From Candidatus Huberarchaeum crystalense (GTDB lineage: Archaea > Huberarchaeota > Huberarchaeia > Huberarchaeales > Huberarchaeaceae), in contig PFSX01000032.1 of assembly GCA_002789275.1 (NCBI GenBank), forward strand, positions 1 to 12,028: 12,028 nt of DNA, read 5' to 3'. A program made the position numbers and the translations under genes. How positions within the stretch are numbered: position 1 is the stretch's first letter; every line of letters starts with the position of its first letter. Under the pieces are notes generated by a model. It was not told the origin of the DNA, did not search any database, and worked only from the letters and a program-made list of their open reading frames with translations. Shown here piece after piece: positions 7,575 through 12,028 of this stretch.

Positions 7575-7946
7575 ATGTTTTATAAAAAAATTATGGAAAA
7601 ACTAATTTTATATACAGGGGTGCATTGTCCAAAATGTCTGCGCGCAAGAAAGATAGTTAGAAGCTTTGCAGATGCAAACAATTTAAAAGAAGGTATTGAT
7701 TTTGTTGAGAAATTGATTGATGGTGAAAATCTGCCAATAGGCGAAATAGAACTCGAAAATATGAAACTAAAAATTGTAAGCAATGAAAGTCAAGTAAATG
7801 GAAAATTTTGTGTTGTGGCAAACCCAGATGTATTTTTAGAAGCGCTTCAATACCAAATAGCAAGTGTGCCTGCAATATATTATAAAGGCATTATTGTTTT
7901 TGGTGATGATATTTGCGAAGAAAAATTAAAAGAAATATATAAATAA
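7575..7946 (+). CDS. Thioredoxin/glutaredoxin-like protein with CPKC motif
   Basis: A 123-residue thioredoxin-fold protein. The first strand LILYTG leads into HCPKC (Cys18, Cys21), followed by a basic helix (LRARKIVRSF). The cis-proline strand is SVPAIYYKG (Pro99), followed by the last strand and helix. Between helix 1 and the cis-proline there are about 70 residues, longer than in a plain glutaredoxin, with a segment EIELENMKLKIVSNES that could be an inserted hairpin. The second ATG (7593, giving MEKLILYTG) fits the fold better and may be the true start. It is a likely substrate of the TrxB in this window and a candidate reductant for ribonucleotide reductase or other thiols; the actual partner is not shown by the sequence. 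Confidence 0.85.
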   Translation: MFYKKIMEKLILYTGVHCPKCLRARKIVRSFADANNLKEGIDFVEKLIDGENLPIGEIELENMKLKIVSNESQVNGKFCVVANPDVFLEALQYQIASVPAIYYKGIIVFGDDICEEKLKEIYK

Positions 7947-7983
7947 TAGCATTTGAAAAAGAAAATTATAAAAAAGTTAATGG

Positions 7984-8005
7984 TTTTTAAATATCCTTAT
8001 ATAAT
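7984..8005 (+). promoter_or_regulatory. TATA-like elements ahead of candidate RNA
   Basis: Two overlapping candidates: TTTTTAAATAT (7984-7994), predicting a start near 8015, and TTATATAAT (7997-8005), predicting a start near 8027. No protein gene begins within 500 bases downstream apart from a doubtful 34-codon frame, so a promoter here would serve an RNA. The first places the start at the 5' arm of the first hairpin of the candidate RNA. Confidence 0.4.
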
Positions 8006-8012
8006 AATTTAT

Positions 8013-8152
8013 GCTCTCTTTTAGAAAAAAGGAGAGGGCGCGATGTTAAGCCATTTTTTGGAGATTAATATGCTTCGTTTAGTCATTTTTTCCCCCAACA
8101 TATGTGTTTGCTATTCGCGCCCAAGCCTGCTTTTGCTATATTTTTAGCAAAA
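8013..8152 (+). ncRNA. Candidate structured non-coding RNA, family unknown
   Basis: Three nested or consecutive pairings stand out in gene-free DNA. (1) A 5' hairpin: CTCTCTTTT (8014-8022) with AAAAGGAGAG (about 8028-8036), loop AGAAA. (2) A GC-rich 8-bp closing helix: GGGCGCGA (8036-8043) with TCGCGCCC (8115-8122), very unlikely by chance at this base composition. (3) A perfect 8-bp 3' hairpin: TTTTGCTA (8131-8138) with TAGCAAAA (8145-8152). ATGTT (8043-8047) can also pair with AACAT (8097-8101). It is not a tRNA (no T-loop), and I see no RNase P, SRP or 5S signatures. An upstream TATA pair and U-rich tracts after 8169 fit a stand-alone transcript. Strand is inferred from these. Confidence 0.45.
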
Positions 8153-8163
8153 AACTATAAAAT

Positions 8164-8196
8164 ATATATTTTGTTGTTTTTGAACAACAAATATAT
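8164..8196. terminator. Long AT hairpin, possible bidirectional terminator
   Basis: ATATATTTTGTTGTT (8164-8178) pairs with AACAACAAATATAT (8183-8196), giving 14 base pairs with one bulged T at 8169 and a TTTG loop. T runs within and after the 5' arm make it a plausible 3' end for the candidate RNA. It could also serve only as a processing site. Confidence 0.4.
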
Positions 8197-8451
8197 TTAA
8201 TTCTGAACATCAATCAAACAGCAGTTAAATTTTAAAAAATTTTCATTCTGCTTTGCTTAGGCAAAAATAGTAAAACCTTTATGCAAAGGCATCCAAACAA
8301 ATGTTTGACTCTTTGCTAAAAGCAAAGGCATCTTTGTTTTAATGCATGTTTGTCTTTGTCCGTTCTGAGAACAGGTATACCTTTGCTCTTTCATAATTGT
8401 TTTATAATAGGTTATTTAAAAAGCCCAACAATATATTGAAAGGTGTGTTGT
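8197..8451. other. Gene-free hairpin cluster with repeated GCAAAGG/CCTTTGC
   Basis: No credible coding frame. Three hairpins come in a row: CCTTT-ATGC-AAAGG (8276-8289), CAAAC-AAAT-GTTTG (8294-8307) and CTTTGCT-AAA-AGCAAAG (8311-8327). The 11-mer GCAAAGGCATC occurs at 8283-8293 and again at 8322-8332, and CCTTTGCT (8380-8387) can pair with AGCAAAGG (8321-8328) as an alternative. CTTTGC also occurs at 8251-8256. A short hairpin GTTC-TGA-GAAC (8362-8372) and the palindrome GGTATACC (8374-8381) follow. This could be a second structured RNA, the 3' part of the first, or remains of a palindromic repeat element. Confidence 0.5.
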
Positions 8452-8527
8452 TTTTATATTTAATTCTTCAAATTTTATATTTAATTCTTCAAATAAAGCG
8501 CGCTATTTTTTCACTTAATTATTCAAA
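8452..8527. repeat. 21-base tandem repeat upstream of nrdG, with GC palindrome
   Basis: Two perfect 21-base copies (8452-8472 and 8473-8493) of a unit reading TTTTATATTTAATT followed by CTTCAAA, and a third degenerate copy (8507-8527, 17 of 21 matching). Between copies two and three lies the palindrome AGCGCGCT (8497-8504). The third copy ends 8 bases before the nrdG ATG. Each perfect unit holds a TATA-like TTTTATATTTAA; the second would place a transcription start near 8503. The array may be an operator or a duplicated promoter. Confidence 0.85.
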
Positions 8528-8535
8528 CAAAAATT

Positions 8536-9303
8536 ATGATTAGTAAACTTTTATGGGCAGGAATGCTTGATTTTTCTACTGTTGATTATCCTGGAAAACT
8601 GTGTGCTGTTATATTTTTGGGGGGATGTCCATTTCGTTGTCCCTGGTGCCATAGTCCTGAACTTGCGACTGCAGATACGCAGACATGCAAAGAAAAAAGT
8701 GTTAGTGAAATTGTTAAGCAGTTAAAGCAAAACTTTGTAATTGACGCAGTATCAATAACTGGTGGAGAACCCTTATTACAACCATCAACAATAAATTTAT
8801 TAGAAACAATCAAAAATCAAACGACTTTACTGACAAAAATAGACACTACTTGCTTTTTTCCCGAGCAATTGGAAAAGGCGTTGCCGTTTCTTGACGCGAT
8901 TTCAATAGACATAAAAGCACCACTCAACGAAAAATATAGTAAAGCAACAGGCAGAAATGATTGGGAGCTTGTTATAAATAATTTGAAGCGCGCGCACAAT
9001 ATTTTAAAAAATTGGAAACGCAGCAACCCTTCTTTTATGCTTGAAGTAAGAACTACAATTGTACCAGAAATAAACAATAAAACAGAAGATATCGAGCAAA
9101 TCAGCCACCAAATTGCGTATTTGAATGCTGATATATATACTCTTCAACAATTCAGACCAACAAAAACCCTTGACAAAGCATATGAAGCAAAAGAACAGAT
9201 TAGTCGAGAGAAAATAGTTGAATGGGCTAAGATAGCAAAAACTATTCTGCCAAACACAAAAGTCAGACTTATAACAAAAGAAAAAGGATTTGAATATATT
9301 TAA
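8536..9303 (+). CDS. nrdG: Radical SAM activase, NrdG type (anaerobic ribonucleotide reductase activation)
   Basis: A 255-residue radical SAM enzyme. DFSTVDYPGKLCAVIFLGGC leads into the cluster motif CPFRCPWCH (Cys31, Cys35, Cys38), which binds the [4Fe-4S] that cleaves S-adenosylmethionine. SAM-binding TGGEPLL is at 75-81 and SIDIKAP at 123-129. The VDYPG plus CxxxCxxCH arrangement matches the archaeal/bacterial NrdG2 group (TIGR02495), which generates the glycyl radical on class III ribonucleotide reductase NrdD. No nrdD is in the window, so the substrate is inferred; another glycyl-radical enzyme remains possible. It implies anaerobic metabolism. The start is ATG 8536, preceded by a tandem-repeat promoter region; no Shine-Dalgarno is seen. 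A run of seven T at 9371-9377 may terminate it. Confidence 0.88.
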   Translation: MISKLLWAGMLDFSTVDYPGKLCAVIFLGGCPFRCPWCHSPELATADTQTCKEKSVSEIVKQLKQNFVIDAVSITGGEPLLQPSTINLLETIKNQTTLLTKIDTTCFFPEQLEKALPFLDAISIDIKAPLNEKYSKATGRNDWELVINNLKRAHNILKNWKRSNPSFMLEVRTTIVPEINNKTEDIEQISHQIAYLNADIYTLQQFRPTKTLDKAYEAKEQISREKIVEWAKIAKTILPNTKVRLITKEKGFEYI

Positions 9304-9450
9304 TTTATCTATAAACAGCACCCCTTTGAACAACAATTTATTATTTCTTGTTTTGCCTATTAATTTGATCTTTTTTTGAGCAGTTTTTCAAAGAATTTCT
9401 CAATTGCGCGGTTTGCTTTTCCTTTTTATGGCAGCTCTTTTATAGATAAA
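9304..9450. repeat. 12-base inverted repeat enclosing a possible structured element
   Basis: TTTATCTATAAA (9304-9315), directly after the nrdG stop, is repeated inverted as TTTATAGATAAA (9439-9450). Inside, CTTTGAA (9324-9330) can pair with TTCAAAG (9387-9393), giving a nested helix. No open frame fits between the arms. It could be a small non-autonomous mobile element or the closing stem of a 3' untranslated structure. No target duplication is evident. A run of T (9371-9377) on the plus strand and of A (9448-9456) on the right are possible terminators for the two convergent genes. Confidence 0.5.
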
Positions 9451-9511
9451 AAAAATCTGTTGTTTTGAATCTTGGAAATCTCTGTTTTGTTTGCATTTGA
9501 CTTAACTTTAA

Positions 9512-9525
9512 GATTTATATAAATC
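9512..9525. promoter_or_regulatory. Isolated strong palindromic TATA box
   Basis: GATTTATATAAATC is a perfect 14-base palindrome and one of the best TATA-box matches in the window. It lies in the gap between convergent nrdG and the site-2 protease gene with no gene to serve. A start about 26 bases downstream on the plus strand falls at 9543-9545, an ATG that opens only a 17-codon frame. It may drive a small RNA. Confidence 0.4.
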
Positions 9526-9773
9526 CTTGAAAATCCAGCAAAATGTTAATAATTTGGATTATTTCTTCTTCAGAGTTTATATTTTTTGTAAATTAAAGGT
9601 TAATTGGTTTGCTTTGTCTTTAAAGACCTATTTATTTACTAAATATTGTGTTTTTTCTCTTAGCAAAGAATCTTGTCTTTGTCTTTTTTCATATTTTTTT
9701 GTTAATTTTACTAATATTTTGCAACAACACAATAAGCAACAGTATTTTTTATTTGCATTTATATTATGTTTGT
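9526..9773. other. AT-rich gene-free stretch, T-rich on plus strand
   Basis: No credible gene. It holds the palindrome GTCTTTAAAGAC (9616-9627) and many T runs on the plus strand (around 9652-9657, 9681-9686 and 9693-9699), which would end any rightward transcript. No U tract for the leftward protease gene appears close to its stop, so that mRNA may have a long 3' end reaching the A run at 9448-9456. Longer frames here are AT-driven and low in complexity. Confidence 0.5.
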
Positions 9774-11075
9774 TTAAAAAGGAAACACACTTTGAATAAA
9801 CAAAACAAACGCAAAAAACTGCTGATTAAAAATGTTCGCTAAAAGCAATGCAAAAACCAAAAAATAAATAGAAAATTTAAGATAATGTATTGCTTTTGTA
9901 TTTTTCACGAGCAGATTTAGCAAATCCTCACAAATATAGCCACCATCTAATGGCTTTAGAGGAAGAAGATTAAACAAACCAACAAACAAATTAATAACAA
10001 ATAACCAACAAAGCAAGAAAAAAACATTGTTCTCAAATGTTGGCGCATAATATCCATATTTTAGCAAAGGTAAATTCAAATGCAAATTAAAAAAATTAAC
10101 AACATTCATAACAAGCGTGTTTTTGTCTGAAAAAAGTGAAAACATTATCCCTATGCTTGTTTTATTTGTTGTTGGGTTTTTTATAAAAGAAAAATTATAT
10201 TCGCCAGCAGATGTTAGTAATGTTGCGTTTTGTCCTGGTTTAAATTTACTTGTGCTGTTATACAAACTTGCATAATCAGAGATTTGATACTCTTGTTCGT
10301 TGCAGCGCAATTTGTAAATCACCACATTTTGCGACACATTTAAACCATCTAAAGATGGATTGCAAATTGTATTATGGGGTTGCTCTGATTCTAATTGCTC
10401 AATGTTTTCGCAATATGTCACATTTGAAATAAGAACACCCTGGGGACTAATACTAGATATTGCAGCAAACAATGTTATAAAAACAAAAGTTAGCACGCCT
10501 ATAATTAAGATGTTTGCTCCAGGACCTGCTGCAAAAATCCGCATTCTATTCAAAATTGTTGTTTTAGCCACTTGTTTTTCGTCAGGTGCTGTAAAAGCTC
10601 CAATAGGACCAATAGGAACAGGACCTATACCTATAAATGCAAGACCTAACTCCCTTACTTTAATTTTTTGTGCTGTTGCTACAAAAGCGTGCGCAAGCTC
10701 GTGAAAAATAAGCAGCAAAACAATACAAATAAGAAAGATGTGCCAAGAAATAGAAAGTACATACGGCGAATCAACTTCAATAGGCAACAATATTTTAACA
10801 GCAGGCCCTGCAATTTCAGGGTGACTAAAATAAATTTGAAGATTCAATATTAACAAATAAACCATAATAACACTGCAAACAATCCCAACAACAATTGAAA
10901 CATTGCCAAACCATTTAAAAAATTTACTGTGTTTTTGTCCAAATTGTTTTATAAAATTAGTTCCTTTTTTTGTAGGAAGAAGTAAGAAAATACCTTCTTT
11001 CCGCCAAGATTTACGCGTCAAAAAATAAATCGCTGTAAATAGTGCAACCCAACCAAGCAGATAAAGCCAAGACAT
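9774..11075 (-). CDS. Site-2 protease family (M50) membrane metalloprotease with PDZ-like insert
   Basis: Intramembrane zinc protease. The 433 residues from ATG 11075 show an N-terminal membrane segment (4-19), a second (58-80), and the catalytic helix IFHELAHAFVA (His125, Glu126, His129) within 111-133. Then come GPVPIGPIGAFTAPDE (151-166), a membrane segment (187-206), an extracytoplasmic PDZ-like insert (about 207-320, with LDGLNVSQ and GQNATLLT), and the second metal motif NLLPLKPLDGG (369-379, Asp377) between membrane segments near 351-370 and 401-414. The frame can extend to a TTG at 11138, but those 21 residues are polar and the ATG gives the usual membrane start. TATA-like elements lie at 11091-11100 and 11116-11123. 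Its substrate is unknown. Relatives cut membrane-anchored regulators. It stands alone, divergent from dphB. Confidence 0.9.
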   Translation of the reverse strand: MSWLYLLGWVALFTAIYFLTRKSWRKEGIFLLLPTKKGTNFIKQFGQKHSKFFKWFGNVSIVVGIVCSVIMVYLLILNLQIYFSHPEIAGPAVKILLPIEVDSPYVLSISWHIFLICIVLLLIFHELAHAFVATAQKIKVRELGLAFIGIGPVPIGPIGAFTAPDEKQVAKTTILNRMRIFAAGPGANILIIGVLTFVFITLFAAISSISPQGVLISNVTYCENIEQLESEQPHNTICNPSLDGLNVSQNVVIYKLRCNEQEYQISDYASLYNSTSKFKPGQNATLLTSAGEYNFSFIKNPTTNKTSIGIMFSLFSDKNTLVMNVVNFFNLHLNLPLLKYGYYAPTFENNVFFLLCWLFVINLFVGLFNLLPLKPLDGGYICEDLLNLLVKNTKAIHYLKFSIYFLVFALLLANIFNQQFFAFVLFIQSVFPF

Positions 11076-11145
11076 AAACTTATTTGTAAGATTATAAAAA
11101 GTTGGTTTAGAGCTTTGTATAAACTTTTTACAGAGCAAAAAATGC

Positions 11146-11269
11146 GATTGTAGTGGTCTGTTTATGATTTTATAAATTGCTTTTATAACCCTGTCTTTAA
11201 TTTTAAAGATTGTAGTGGTCTGTTTATGATTTTATAAATTGCTTTTATAACCCTGTCTTTAATTTTAAA
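11146..11269. repeat. Exact 62-base tandem duplication upstream of dphB
   Basis: Two identical 62-base copies (11146-11207 and 11208-11269) lie directly before the dphB start and about 70 bases before the divergent protease ATG. The unit begins GATTGTAGTGGTCTG and contains two TATA-like stretches (TTTTATAAA and TTTTATAAC). The absence of any mismatch implies a recent duplication or active maintenance. The second copy supplies the likely dphB promoter and the first supplies a spare 62 bases upstream. Confidence 0.97.
11243..11251 (+). promoter_or_regulatory. TATA box for dphB
   Basis: TTTTATAAC is centred about 29 bases before the dphB ATG, the spacing of a leaderless or near-leaderless archaeal transcript. 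It lies in the second 62-base repeat; the first repeat has an identical copy at 11181-11189. Confidence 0.5.
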
Positions 11270-11275
11270 AATATT

Positions 11276-12028
11276 ATGTTTGTATTAGTGGGTTTGGGTT
11301 TGAAGTTAGAACACCTAACTCTCGAAGCTTTGGAAATTATTAAGGCGTGCGACAAAGTTTTTTTAGAGAAATATACTTTAGATATTAGTTATGATTTTGA
11401 CGCTTTGACTAAGCTGACTGGAAAAAACATCAAATTAATTGAAAGAAAAGATGTTGAATCATACTCTTTTTTGCCTCTTTCTGAAGAAAAAGATAAAAAA
11501 ACAAATAAAAATGTGGCTTTGCTTGTTTTTGGAGACCCTTTAATAGCTACAACACACACAGAATTGCTTTTAGAAGCAAAACAACGTGGCCTTGAAACCC
11601 GAATAATTCACAATATTTCTATTCTTAATGTTATAAGCAGAACTGGCTTGCAACCATACAAATTCGGAAAAATAGCTTCTATTCCTTTTTGGCAAGAAAA
11701 CATTGAATATAGGCCCTGCGGATTTTATAATTTGCTTGAACAAAATCAAAAAATCGGCGCTCACACGCTTTTTTTGTTAGATTTAAATCCAATAGACAAC
11801 AAATATTTAAGCCCTGGCCTCGCAATCGAGATGCTGATAAAATGCGAGATGTTGAAAAAAAAGCAAATTATTAATGAAGACACTTTGTTTATTGTTTGCT
11901 CTCGCCTCTGCTCAAATACAGAAAAAATTGTTGTTGGAAAATACAATAAAATAAAATCAATAGGGTTTGGTCTTCCACCCCACTGCATAATTATTCCCAG
12001 CCCACCACATTTTAAAGAACAAGAGTTT
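11276..12028 (+). CDS. dphB: Diphthine synthase, C-terminus beyond window
   Basis: SAM-dependent methyltransferase that builds the trimethylated diphthine intermediate on a histidine of archaeal elongation factor 2. The frame is open from ATG 11276 to the right edge (251 residues, probably missing only a few). Family marks: N-terminal strand FVLVGLGL (2-9), VFLEKYT (28-34), the SAM-binding VFGDPLIATTH (84-94), RIIHNISILN (109-118), TGLQPYKFGK (123-132), HTLFLLDL (163-170) and LPPHCIIIPSPPHF (233-246), in the order of tetrapyrrole methylase fold Dph5/DphB proteins. The usual ARAG-like stretch reads CSRLCSN. Promoter and 62-base repeat lie directly upstream. The other diphthamide gene, dph2, is not in the window. 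Confidence 0.93.
   Translation, partial: MFVLVGLGLKLEHLTLEALEIIKACDKVFLEKYTLDISYDFDALTKLTGKNIKLIERKDVESYSFLPLSEEKDKKTNKNVALLVFGDPLIATTHTELLLEAKQRGLETRIIHNISILNVISRTGLQPYKFGKIASIPFWQENIEYRPCGFYNLLEQNQKIGAHTLFLLDLNPIDNKYLSPGLAIEMLIKCEMLKKKQIINEDTLFIVCSRLCSNTEKIVVGKYNKIKSIGFGLPPHCIIIPSPPHFKEQEF

Noticed and set aside
8036..8123. Possible tRNA: 7-bp GGGCGCG acceptor-like stem with an A after the 3' strand, 88 bases long
   Set aside because: No T-loop (TTCRA) or T stem before the 3' strand, no D-arm pattern and no anticodon arm on either strand.
8043..8147. 34-codon reading frame (ATG 8043 to TAG 8147) with GGAG upstream
   Set aside because: Other genes here do not use Shine-Dalgarno sites, the peptide is low in complexity, and the frame's ends coincide with RNA helices. 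It remains a possible leader or small protein but is not well supported.
9285..9300. T-loop-like TTCAAATCC on the minus strand
   Set aside because: It is the complement of the last codons of nrdG (GFEYI), and no acceptor or anticodon arms surround it.
8179..9336. Shared 12-mer TTTGAACAACAA at 8179-8190 and 9325-9336
   Set aside because: At this base composition dozens of such 12-base matches are expected by chance in 12 kb, and the flanks do not match.
9527..9842. Overlapping plus-strand frames in the nrdG to protease gap
   Set aside because: Phe/Leu/Lys-rich, T-run-driven sequences without motifs; one starts at TTG and the other runs into the end of the protease gene.
11076..11138. N-terminal extension of the site-2 protease from TTG at 11138
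   Set aside because: The 21 residues are polar and unlike family N-termini; ATG 11075 directly precedes the first membrane segment.

Overview
The window reads as a fragment of an AT-rich archaeal genome (by eye roughly 30% GC). Several genes are archaeal-type: a FEN1 flap endonuclease, RNase P subunit Rpp29, the KH/beta-CASP termination ribonuclease aCPSF1 (FttA), a proteasome beta subunit, a geranylgeranyl reductase of isoprenoid lipids and diphthine synthase DphB. Compact genes, AT-rich promoters close to start codons and few Shine-Dalgarno sites suggest a DPANN lineage such as Woesearchaeota or Pacearchaeota; that placement is inference.

Layout. 1-2116 (minus): a partial unknown gene, FEN1, a small alpha/beta protein of unknown function and a YdjM-like membrane hydrolase. 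2126-4436 (plus): geranylgeranyl reductase and thioredoxin reductase, diverging from the hydrolase with only 9 bases between start codons. 4516-7123 (minus): psmB followed 1 base later by aCPSF1. 7124-7295: divergent promoter region with a 44-base tandem repeat. 7296-7946 (plus): RNase P Rpp29 and a thioredoxin/glutaredoxin-like protein. 7947-8535: long gene-free stretch with a candidate structured RNA, hairpins and a 21-base tandem repeat. 8536-9303 (plus): radical-SAM NrdG-type activase. 9304-9773: gene-free convergent stretch with an inverted repeat and an isolated strong TATA box. 9774-11075 (minus): site-2 protease. 11076-11275: divergent region with an exact 62-base tandem duplication. 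11276-end (plus): dphB, cut by the window edge.

The genes are mostly housekeeping: DNA replication and repair (FEN1), tRNA processing (Rpp29), transcription termination (aCPSF1), protein turnover (PsmB, site-2 protease), elongation factor 2 modification (DphB), membrane lipid saturation, and thiol redox plus anaerobic radical chemistry (TrxB, thioredoxin-like protein, NrdG). The less ordinary signals are the candidate RNA at 8013-8152, three separate tandem duplications that each carry a TATA-like element upstream of a gene, a proteasome beta subunit that seems to lack two conserved active-site residues, a FEN1 whose PCNA-binding tail is cut short next to a homopolymer, and a marked excess of GCGCGC in an AT-rich background.
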